Assembly: GCA_963169655.1 (NCBI GenBank)
Contig: CAUJCM010000004.1
Coordinates: 124,001 to 188,000, forward strand
Direction: 5' to 3'
DNA from: Patescibacteria group bacterium
GTDB taxonomy: Bacteria > Patescibacteriota > Gracilibacteria > UBA1369
DNA: 64,000 nt
A program made the translations under genes and the position numbers. Below the pieces are notes generated by a model. The model was not told the DNA's origin. It saw only the letters and a program-made list of their open reading frames with translations, and ran no database searches. Shown here in pieces: positions 28,546 to 36,361 of this stretch. The first letter of the stretch is position 1. The number at the start of each line of letters is the position of its first letter.

Positions 28546-28830
28546 ATGTTATTATTGCAAGATGTTTTAAGAGAACTACAAAAAATAAAAAATACTGCAA
28601 TTTTACTACAAATGATTAAAGTATCTGAGGAGATGGGAGAATTATCAAATGAAATTCTACACCATTACAAACATCAAAGAAAAAGTAAAATTCAAAATAG
28701 TAGTCTTTCTAATGAACTAGCAGATGTTATTTTTTCTGTTTTATTACTTGGAATCTTACTAGAAATAGATATTGATTTATCTTTAACTAGTAAGTTGAAC
28801 ATTTTAAAAGAAAGATATCAAACAAATTAA
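28546..28830 (+). CDS. MazG-like nucleotide pyrophosphohydrolase domain protein
   Basis: 'KVSEEMGELSNEILHHYK', 'NELADVIFSVLLLG'. Confidence 0.75.
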   Translation: MLLLQDVLRELQKIKNTAILLQMIKVSEEMGELSNEILHHYKHQRKSKIQNSSLSNELADVIFSVLLLGILLEIDIDLSLTSKLNILKERYQTN

Positions 28831-28914
28831 ATATGAGTTAAAAATATAGATTAACTAAATTAATGTATTAATTTACAAGAAATAAATAAAAAAAAGATAA
28901 ATTTTCTATTAAAA

Positions 28915-29019
28915 ATGAATTCAAAAAATTTTATAGATTCAATAGAAAATCTAGGTAGAAAATTATTTTTATTTGCGATCAGTTTTGTTGGTGTTATTTT
29001 AATGGTAATCAATAACTAA
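28915..29019 (+). pseudogene. Remnant of DMT transporter C-terminus
   Basis: MNSKNFIDSIENLGRKLFLFAISFVGVILMVINN* vs ...IENLRRKLFLFAISFIGVILMVINN* of 25202..26098. Confidence 0.85.
28942..29019 (+). repeat. Direct repeat copy B
   Basis: See 26021..26098. Confidence 0.9.
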
Positions 29020-29027
29020 ATATTTCT

Positions 29028-29104
29028 CGGGGTGTAGCGCAGTTGGCTAGCGCGTACGCATGGGGTGCGTGAGGTCGAGGGTTCAAGTCCCTCCACTCCG
29101 ACCA
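29028..29104 (+). tRNA. tRNA-Pro (anticodon GGG), 3' CCA encoded
   Basis: CGGGGTGTAGCGCAGTTGGCTAGCGCGTACGCATGGGGTGCGTGAGGTCGAGGGTTCAAGTCCCTCCACTCCGACCA. Confidence 0.95.
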
Positions 29105-29128
29105 AATATTTTTTTTTTTTTAAAACTT

Positions 29129-29581
29129 ATGAAACTATTTTTCAAAAAAAGGCCTTTAAATTGGATAACCATATTTTGGTATTTTTCCAATGTTTTGATT
29201 TTCTTATATGCAATGGCATTGATGTATTCTAATTTGACTATTAATGGAACAGATTTTGGCATATTTTTTAGGTATATTAGAGCCATTCCAGGAATATTAG
29301 TATTATTAATTAGTACGATAGCTGAAATTTTTCTGCAACAATTTGAGAGAAATAAGAAAAACACTTTAAATGATATAATTAAAAGTATTACTGATATTCC
29401 CAAAGATGCAGCTAGCCAAGGACTCTTAATCTTTTACCTTAAATTTTTATGGCGAACGGTGATTGTTGGTCTTTTAAGAGCTACTGTGCTACTTATAGTA
29501 TCTTTTATTTTAATTATAATTTTATTCGGTATCTACCAGATCTTGATGGGTATAATTCAATTAATTATGAATATATTCTGA
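29129..29581 (+). CDS. Hypothetical membrane protein
   Basis: Track start 29060 lies in tRNA-Pro; ATG 29129 preferred; several TM segments; TGA stop. Confidence 0.65.
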   Translation: MKLFFKKRPLNWITIFWYFSNVLIFLYAMALMYSNLTINGTDFGIFFRYIRAIPGILVLLISTIAEIFLQQFERNKKNTLNDIIKSITDIPKDAASQGLLIFYLKFLWRTVIVGLLRATVLLIVSFILIIILFGIYQILMGIIQLIMNIF

Positions 29582-29694
29582 TGAGATTAACATTTCTCAC
29601 TACTTTTTAAATATGTATAAATTGTTTTAAAAATAAAAAATTACTAACTAATATAAAATATTGGTTTTATTTTTTGATACAGCCAAATATGTTT

Positions 29695-29722
29695 TTGACA
29701 AATTGTTGTTTTAATTTAATAT
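29695..29722 (+). promoter_or_regulatory. Candidate promoter for 29759..30847
   Basis: TTGACA-N16-TAATAT. Confidence 0.5.
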
Positions 29723-29758
29723 ATCGTCACTAGTCAATTTGAATTTAATAAAAAATTT

Positions 29759-30847
29759 ATGAATGATAAACAATTACACTTACCACAAAATGATTTTAGA
29801 GGCTTAACTAGCGATGAAAATATATGTACTGATGACTTATCAAATAAAGAAAATATAATCCATGATTCAGTTTCAAATAAACAACTACTACTTCCAATTG
29901 ATGAGTTTAGTGATTTACGTTTTGAAAAATCAGTTCCTCAAGTTGAATTAAACTTAAGAGAATTAGAAGAAAATACAAATGAAATGTTTAATTATCTTAA
30001 TTCTAGAGAGATAGAGGAATTAGAGAAAATATATTTGCAAAGTGCGAAATATCTTGAAGAAATTCTTAAGACTAATGATGATAGTGAAATTCAAAAGATT
30101 TTAAACTCAATACCAAATGACCTGCATATCAATATTGCTTTATCATTGATAAATCAAGGTAAAACCGAACTTTTACTAAATCACTTTAGCTATTTCTGTG
30201 GTATACCTGAAAAATATCATCTAAGCCTCTTATTTGAAATTATGTATTTAGGACCTAATCAGGCTTCTATTTTGATAAAGTATTTTTCTAAATTAAGTGG
30301 GATTCCGGCTAATCTTCATTTATTTATCGTTAATAAATTTGTAGATGAAGGATATGGTTTTCAAGTTGCTTCTAATTTTGATGCTTTCTATGGGATTCCA
30401 AAAGAGGTTCACTGGGATATTATTAAAGAAATCTGCGAAATGAATGGAGGTTGGATAATATTACAAAATATCACTAAATTTTATTTAACTCCTGATCATT
30501 ATTTTGAATTTATTCAATCTGTTATTAATAGAGGTGAAAGTTTTGCTGCATTAGAAGGAATTGCAAAGCTATATCAAAATGACCCTGAAAATCAACTTAA
30601 ATTAGCAGAGAAGTTAATCAAGGCTGGTTATGGGCAGTGGTTTGCAATCTATTTTGGAATTACTCTTGCTAAAACTTTACCCAAAAAAGATCATCTTGCT
30701 GTTGCTGACATGTTAATACAAAATGGAGAGGCTAAAATTTTAAGAAATTATATAGACAGCTTTAATGGCATTCCTCAACCTATTAAAAAATTATTTTTAC
30801 TTTTAGGAGAATTTAATGACTATATGGAGGAAAAAAAGAAATTATAA
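29759..30847 (+). CDS. ~31-aa helical-repeat protein (paralog of 18147..19604)
   Basis: 'GIPANLHLFIVNKFVDEGYGFQVASNFDAFY', 'GIPKEVHWDIIKEICEMNGGWIILQNITKFY'. Confidence 0.8.
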   Translation: MNDKQLHLPQNDFRGLTSDENICTDDLSNKENIIHDSVSNKQLLLPIDEFSDLRFEKSVPQVELNLRELEENTNEMFNYLNSREIEELEKIYLQSAKYLEEILKTNDDSEIQKILNSIPNDLHINIALSLINQGKTELLLNHFSYFCGIPEKYHLSLLFEIMYLGPNQASILIKYFSKLSGIPANLHLFIVNKFVDEGYGFQVASNFDAFYGIPKEVHWDIIKEICEMNGGWIILQNITKFYLTPDHYFEFIQSVINRGESFAALEGIAKLYQNDPENQLKLAEKLIKAGYGQWFAIYFGITLAKTLPKKDHLAVADMLIQNGEAKILRNYIDSFNGIPQPIKKLFLLLGEFNDYMEEKKKL

Positions 30848-30885
30848 TAAATGGTTATTTTTATTATAAAAAATGTTAAATTAAG

Positions 30886-30912
30886 ATAGCAGAATTTAAA
30901 CTGCTATTTTTA
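30886..30912 (+). terminator. Terminator after repeat-protein gene
   Basis: ATAGCAG-AATTTAAA-CTGCTATTTTT. Confidence 0.75.
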
Positions 30913-30937
30913 ATTAATATTTTGACTATAAAGAGGG

Positions 30938-31954
30938 ATGACTTTTATTAGAGAAAATTATGATCTTCAAACTTTAAACACTTTAGCAATTAAAGCTAAT
31001 TCTCGCTACTTCTCACAAATTAATAATATCAATGAATTAATAGAGATTATTAAATTTGCAAAAAATAATGATTTACAGATTTTAATTTTAGGAGGAGGTA
31101 GTAATTTAATTTTTAGTAAAGATTGGGAGGGTATTACTCTATTAAATTCAATTAAAGGTATTGAAGTCATTAATGAGAATGAAAAGGAAGTTGAATTAAA
31201 AGTTGGATCAGGAGAAAATTGGCATAATTTTGTTTTATATACATTAGATAATAATTTTTTTGGATTAGAGAATTTAGCTTTAATACCGGGTACGGTTGGT
31301 GCTGGACCTGTTCAAAATATTGGAGCTTATGGTTGTGAAATTAAAGATTTTATTATAAAAGTTGAGGTTTTAGACTTGGAAGATAAACAAATAAAAACTT
31401 TCGATAATAAAGATTGTAATTTTTCTTATCGTAAAAGTATTTTTCAAAACTATGGTAAATATTTTATTACTCAAGTTTATTTTAAATTATCTAAATTAGA
31501 GAATAATGTTTTAAGTTATCCTGCATTAATTACTTACTTCCAAAATATAAATATGGACTTAAGTATAGTTACTCCGAAAGATATTTGCGAAGCAGTAATT
31601 GAAATTAGAAGTTTAAAATTACCTGATTATAAAAATATTCCTAATGTAGGAAGTTTTTTTAAAAACCCGATTATTAGTAATGAACATTTTCTAAAATTAA
31701 AAGATTTTTTTCCAAATTTGGTAGCTTTTAAAAATGAAAATAATTGGAAAATCGCTGCTGGTTGGTTGATAGATCAATGTGGATTTAAAGGTTTTAAAGA
31801 TAATGGAATTTCTACTTATGATAAAAATGCTTTAGTAATAATTAATATTGAAAGTAAAACAGGGAAAGAAATTTTAAATTTTGCAAAAATTATTCAAGAT
31901 AAAGTAAAAGAAATTTTTGATATTAATTTAGAAATTGAACCAAGAATTATTTAA
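30938..31954 (+). CDS. murB: UDP-N-acetylenolpyruvoylglucosamine reductase
   Basis: 'LILGGGSNLIFS', 'LIPGTVGAGPVQNIGAYGCEI', 'SYRKSIF', 'PNVGSFFKNPI'. Confidence 0.96.
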   Translation: MTFIRENYDLQTLNTLAIKANSRYFSQINNINELIEIIKFAKNNDLQILILGGGSNLIFSKDWEGITLLNSIKGIEVINENEKEVELKVGSGENWHNFVLYTLDNNFFGLENLALIPGTVGAGPVQNIGAYGCEIKDFIIKVEVLDLEDKQIKTFDNKDCNFSYRKSIFQNYGKYFITQVYFKLSKLENNVLSYPALITYFQNINMDLSIVTPKDICEAVIEIRSLKLPDYKNIPNVGSFFKNPIISNEHFLKLKDFFPNLVAFKNENNWKIAAGWLIDQCGFKGFKDNGISTYDKNALVIINIESKTGKEILNFAKIIQDKVKEIFDINLEIEPRII

Positions 31955-31956
31955 AA

Positions 31957-31985
31957 TAAAAGAGGACAATTAGTCCCCTTTTATA
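31957..31985. terminator. Bidirectional terminator between murB and RNR
   Basis: AAAAGAGGACAATTAGTCCCCTTTTAT dyad between convergent genes. Confidence 0.65.
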
Positions 31986-32007
31986 TTTTAATTAAAGATT
32001 CATTTTT

Positions 32008-34326
32008 TTATGCTTTTGATTTTGAAGTAGATGAAACTATATCAACTTCACAAGCACCACCTGCACAAGCTAATTCTTTTTTCTGTTCTGTTTCGTCTTG
32101 TAATTCATACATCACTAGTTTTGCATAATTAATTTCTGGGATTTTAGCTACCATTTCCTCATATGTTGCTTGATCAATTTCTTCATATGGAGCAAGTCGA
32201 TAGACGTGGTCAAATCTTGGTAGGAAGGAAAGACCTCCAATAATATCCCAATTTTTTTGCACCCAATTGAGTACAGGAATCCATTCATCTTCACCAATAG
32301 AAATTGTTGCAGAAGGATTATGTTCTGTATAATTTAATTTTACATTCTTCCAATATTCTAATTGGTCCAAAGCCGTAATATCATTTTTAAATATATTTCC
32401 TGGTGCTGCTACAGGAAATGAAAGCACATAGGTGTTGGCATTGTCTTCTGTTTGCCCAACTTCTGGCTGACAAGGAAAGCCTTGTTCTTTTAACATTTTA
32501 AAAAGTGAGTCGGTTGCAGAAATTCTAACTCTTCTAATATAATATTTGGAATGCCTTGGATGAATTCCTGAAGAAGTATTAAAGGTTTGTGAAACAGTAC
32601 CAGATGGTTTTACAGACGTAATAGCTGTAGCAGGATTGATTCCAAACCTTTTTGAATATTCTTCATTAACTTTAATTGTTTCTTCTCTTAAAGATTTTAA
32701 AGTTTCAGGCTTTCTAGCTTCTTCACAATCCCATTGTCCTGTGACAGATACTCCAAGCAACCTTTCTTCTTGGCAATTGTCTGACCATTCCTTAGAAATA
32801 TATGAAAAATTAGTTAAAGATGCTTGATAAGTTCCTAGGATAGTAGCAAGTCTTATTTTTTCTAATAATTTTTCTTTTGTATCACCATCACGAGCAATTA
32901 CTTCTGTTAAGTTACAAAATTGTTTAGATTGTAAAATAATTTCTCCACATGGATTGGAACCAATAGAACCAGTTACTTTTCCATCTTTTAATATCCCTTT
33001 TTTCTTGAAATAAGCTTTTCTTCTTTCTGGCAATGTTTTATTTAAAGATCCTCTATTAAAAATCCCTCTTTCTCCTGAGCCACTTTTCATTAAAGCCATC
33101 CACTCCTCCATTAATTCTGTATTTGAAGGTGTGCTTTCATATACAGCAGAATTATTAGAAATTGATCTATGTGGGTCAGTAATATAAAATTGGCCTTTTT
33201 TAGCATCTCTTAATTCAATATCGTCTAAATCTGAAAGTGAAATCATAGCAGTTCTTCTTACCCCTCCAGACACAACACATTCCCCAATTTTACAAATAAT
33301 ATCATGTGCATCAATACTTCTAAGTCTTTTTCCTCTTCTTTTAATAATTGTAGCCCTTGCAAAATTTAACAAATCCTTTAAAGGATCTGGACCAGAAGCT
33401 TTTCCTCCCATTGTCTCTAATCTTGATCCAGCTGGCCTAATTAAAGAATAATCAAATTTAATATCTTTTCCTGCATACCATGTTTTGAGTCCCATAGTTA
33501 AAGCGTCACACCAACCTTCCTTAGAGTCAGTTACAATATGCGTAGGAATTTCACCTGATATTCTATGTTGTTTAGCAATTTGAGGTAATTGTTCAATATT
33601 TTGGCTTTCAACAGAAAATCCAACGCCACAACCTTGCATTGATAAATACATAATTTCAGCAAAGTCTTCAATTTTAGATGGGGCGATGAAAGAACAATTA
33701 TAAGCACAAGTATTACATCTTTTTGCTGGTCCTCCTGCGAATTGCATTAAACGCATTGAAGGCATAATTTCTTGTCTTAAAATTGCCTCTCTAATATCTG
33801 AGTATTCTTGAGTTGTTAATTTATCCCCAAGATTTTCTTTCATAAAATCTATATAGCGATCAACAGTTTCTATCCAAGTTTCCCTTCTCCCTTCTGATTT
33901 AATCCATCTAGCATATGTACGGAGATAAACAAACTCTCCAAGCGGATTGTCTTTAAAATATTTCTTACTTTCTAATGCTAGAAGTTGTAAATGTTCTGGT
34001 ACTGGTTTTGATTCTTCTCTTTTCTTTGTTCTTTCTGATCTATAAATAATATAAGCTTTTGCAGTAGCTGGAAAATGTTGATTCATTAATTCAATTTCAA
34101 CAAAATCTTGTACTATTTCAACTGTAGGCACAAAAGAAGGATTTTTTCTATGCTCTCTTAATAATTGAACTTCTACTGAAACAGCAATTAATTCGGGACT
34201 TCCTTTCTTATATTCATCTGTAGCATTCATGGCCTTTTCTACAGCATTGATAATTTTATTAATATCAAATGGTACTTCACTACCATCTCTTTTTAATATA
34301 GTTTTTAGCGAAGTACGAGTCGCCAT
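32008..34326 (-). CDS. Adenosylcobalamin-dependent (class II) ribonucleotide reductase
   Basis: 'RLMQFAGGPAKRCNTCAYNCSFIAP', 'GCGVGFSVE', 'GSNPCGEIILQSKQFCNLTEVI', 'SVKPSGTVSQ', C-terminal 'CAGGACE'; start probably MATRTSLK rather than track M at 34380. Confidence 0.92.
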   Translation of the reverse strand: MATRTSLKTILKRDGSEVPFDINKIINAVEKAMNATDEYKKGSPELIAVSVEVQLLREHRKNPSFVPTVEIVQDFVEIELMNQHFPATAKAYIIYRSERTKKREESKPVPEHLQLLALESKKYFKDNPLGEFVYLRTYARWIKSEGRRETWIETVDRYIDFMKENLGDKLTTQEYSDIREAILRQEIMPSMRLMQFAGGPAKRCNTCAYNCSFIAPSKIEDFAEIMYLSMQGCGVGFSVESQNIEQLPQIAKQHRISGEIPTHIVTDSKEGWCDALTMGLKTWYAGKDIKFDYSLIRPAGSRLETMGGKASGPDPLKDLLNFARATIIKRRGKRLRSIDAHDIICKIGECVVSGGVRRTAMISLSDLDDIELRDAKKGQFYITDPHRSISNNSAVYESTPSNTELMEEWMALMKSGSGERGIFNRGSLNKTLPERRKAYFKKKGILKDGKVTGSIGSNPCGEIILQSKQFCNLTEVIARDGDTKEKLLEKIRLATILGTYQASLTNFSYISKEWSDNCQEERLLGVSVTGQWDCEEARKPETLKSLREETIKVNEEYSKRFGINPATAITSVKPSGTVSQTFNTSSGIHPRHSKYYIRRVRISATDSLFKMLKEQGFPCQPEVGQTEDNANTYVLSFPVAAPGNIFKNDITALDQLEYWKNVKLNYTEHNPSATISIGEDEWIPVLNWVQKNWDIIGGLSFLPRFDHVYRLAPYEEIDQATYEEMVAKIPEINYAKLVMYELQDETEQKKELACAGGACEVDIVSSTSKSKA

Positions 34327-34409
34327 GGTGCTTACATTCATATGTAAAAGAGGGTTAAATAAATAAAAAGGTAAAAACACTACTTATTGAGGGTCTAGGG
34401 AGAACTAAA

Positions 34410-34423
34410 CACAATATATTGTG
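34410..34423. promoter_or_regulatory. NrdR-box-like palindrome upstream of RNR
   Basis: Perfect palindrome CACAATATATTGTG; matches the NrdR consensus ACAC-AT-rich-GTGT style. Confidence 0.65.
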
Positions 34424-34433
34424 CTTTGATGAT

Positions 34434-34461
34434 ATATTATCATCTGAAAAATATTTTGCAA
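34434..34461 (-). promoter_or_regulatory. Candidate RNR promoter
   Basis: Minus strand TTGCAA-N16-TAATAT; -10 inside dyad GATGATA...TATCATC. Confidence 0.45.
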
Positions 34462-34613
34462 ACTTGATAAAATTACAAAGTTATGGAAGTAAATTGCTGG
34501 ATGCTTACAAACTTTATTAAGCTTTTTTTATAAAAATTTAAAGCTGGAATAACATCGAAAACTTTTCTTGTAAATTTGAAAATATTTCCTAAATTTTTAT
34601 ATAAAAAAAGAAG

Positions 34614-34638
34614 ACATAAATTTGATATGTCTTCTTTT
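34614..34638 (-). terminator. Terminator of the 34667..35950 gene
   Basis: AAAAGAAGACATA...TATGTCTTCTTTT. Confidence 0.75.
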
Positions 34639-34666
34639 ATAAATTAATACATATTTTTAATTAACA

Positions 34667-35950
34667 CTAAGGTTCTACCTGTTCAGCTTGTTCTTCAGTA
34701 TTTTGTTCAGTTTGTTTTTCAGTATTATTTTTTTCAGCAGGATTGTATGATTCTAAACCGTCAATATTAGTAGTTATACTCTCAAGCATTTGTAACATTA
34801 TATTCTCTTGAGCTTTTGGTCCTACTATTTGATAAATCCGTGAAGACTTTCCAATATTAGCTTCTAAAGAAATTAAATTATCAGAAATTTCTTTTTTTAC
34901 ATAAGCAATTTTAGAACTATTGGAGTTAGTTGAGAAATTACTTCCTAAAGGAAGCAAATTCAAAGAAACTAATGGAGGGTTAGAAGATAGATCATCTGGT
35001 CCAAATGTATAAGATCTTATTACTCCAGCATCAGAATTACTGACATTAGAATAGAACCATAGTTTTGGATATTGAATCGCAAAATTATAGTTTTTACTCA
35101 CAAAAAGTGCTTGCCCCTCATTTAGATTGATATTGTGCTCATCGTTTGTCTTATTGCTTGAGGAGCTGAGAATATTTTGTTTTTGCCAATTTTTAAAACT
35201 AAATAAAACAAAAGCAGCTCTTCCTCGAGTTAGAGGTTGATCTGGATAAACGCGATTTGAAAAATCTGGATCAATTAAATTATTCTGTTTAGCAAAGTTA
35301 ATATATTTTGTATACCAAGTATTTGGTTCCACATCTTGGTAAGCAATTTGCATCATATTAACTTTGCCTAGATCTACTTTTTGAGCTATTAATAGCATTT
35401 TTAAAAATTCCACAAGATTAACCTCAGCAGCAGGTTTAAATGAACCATCTGGATAACCATTAATAATTTCAAGATAATAAGCTTGATTCAAATATTTACT
35501 ATACCAGGTGTTTTCTTCTATATCATTAAATTTTGCAGGAGTAATACCTGGAGTAAAGTCTATATTTGCAATCTCAAAAATTAATTTTAATGCTTCTACA
35601 CGATTTAAAGCTTTGTCTGGTTTGAAAGTTCCATCTTGATAACCTTCAAAAACACCATCTTCAACTAATTTATTAATTTCATTGATATAAGGATGATTTG
35701 AAGATAAATCTTTAAAAATTTTATTTGTGTTGACGATATTTGTATTCACTATTTGTTCACTTTTTTGATTTTCATCTTGTATACCAATTAATAAATTATA
35801 ATTTTTTGAGTTACTTTGGCCATTTATTTGAGTATATTTCTGAGAATTATTATTTATTTCATCTCCAAAAATTACAGGTAAATCTTCGGCATATACGTTA
35901 ATAAATGAAAATGAGAAAATAAAAATTATTAAAATAGAAATCTTTTTCAT
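34667..35950 (-). CDS. SLH-domain surface protein
   Basis: Signal peptide; 'VFEGYQDGTFKPDKALNRVEALKL', 'IINGYPDGSFKPAAEVNLVEFLKM', third degenerate SLH. Confidence 0.9.
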   Translation of the reverse strand: MKKISILIIFIFSFSFINVYAEDLPVIFGDEINNNSQKYTQINGQSNSKNYNLLIGIQDENQKSEQIVNTNIVNTNKIFKDLSSNHPYINEINKLVEDGVFEGYQDGTFKPDKALNRVEALKLIFEIANIDFTPGITPAKFNDIEENTWYSKYLNQAYYLEIINGYPDGSFKPAAEVNLVEFLKMLLIAQKVDLGKVNMMQIAYQDVEPNTWYTKYINFAKQNNLIDPDFSNRVYPDQPLTRGRAAFVLFSFKNWQKQNILSSSSNKTNDEHNINLNEGQALFVSKNYNFAIQYPKLWFYSNVSNSDAGVIRSYTFGPDDLSSNPPLVSLNLLPLGSNFSTNSNSSKIAYVKKEISDNLISLEANIGKSSRIYQIVGPKAQENIMLQMLESITTNIDGLESYNPAEKNNTEKQTEQNTEEQAEQVEP

Positions 35951-35951
35951 A

Positions 35952-36341
35952 TTATTTTTTGTTTTTTATAAAATAATCTAAAGAAAATTTTTGAGGATCA
36001 TTAAGTCCAAAATTTAATAATTGTAAAAATAACAAAATTGTATACCAAGTGTTTGTGTTAAAACCATTTTTAAAATGGATTGTGAACAATCCTACTAACA
36101 TAATAATAGCAAGTGGTATAATTGAAAATCGAAGTAATAGACCAAAAATTAAAAATGTTCCACAAATTAATTCTGAAAGAATTACCAACCATCCTTGAAA
36201 CTCAGCTAATGGAAAGTTCATAGCTTGTAAACTGCTAATAAAACTGTTTGGATCTTGAATCTTTTGAATACCAGAAATCAAAAAAATTATTCCAATAGCA
36301 ATTCTTAAAATTAATTGGATCACTAAATTAGTTCTTTTCAT
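35952..36341 (-). CDS. DoxX family membrane protein
   Basis: 'LRIAIGIIFLISGIQKIQDP', 'ELICGTFLIFGLLLRFS'. Confidence 0.8.
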   Translation of the reverse strand: MKRTNLVIQLILRIAIGIIFLISGIQKIQDPNSFISSLQAMNFPLAEFQGWLVILSELICGTFLIFGLLLRFSIIPLAIIMLVGLFTIHFKNGFNTNTWYTILLFLQLLNFGLNDPQKFSLDYFIKNKK

Positions 36342-36361
36342 AATTTATTTTTATTTATTTT

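Noticed and set aside
26106-28941. Insertion sequence or transposon
   Set aside because: No transposase, integrase or terminal inverted repeats recognised; only the direct duplicated gene end supports an insertion or recombination event.
29060-29128. Track start of membrane ORF 'MGCVRSRVQVPPLRPN...'
   Set aside because: Encoded within tRNA-Pro; the 'SRVQVPPLRP' peptide is a typical tRNA read-through artefact.
34462-34613. Cobalamin riboswitch near the class II RNR
   Set aside because: No recognisable B12-box; short AT-rich region, and it lies upstream of the RNR promoter rather than in its leader.
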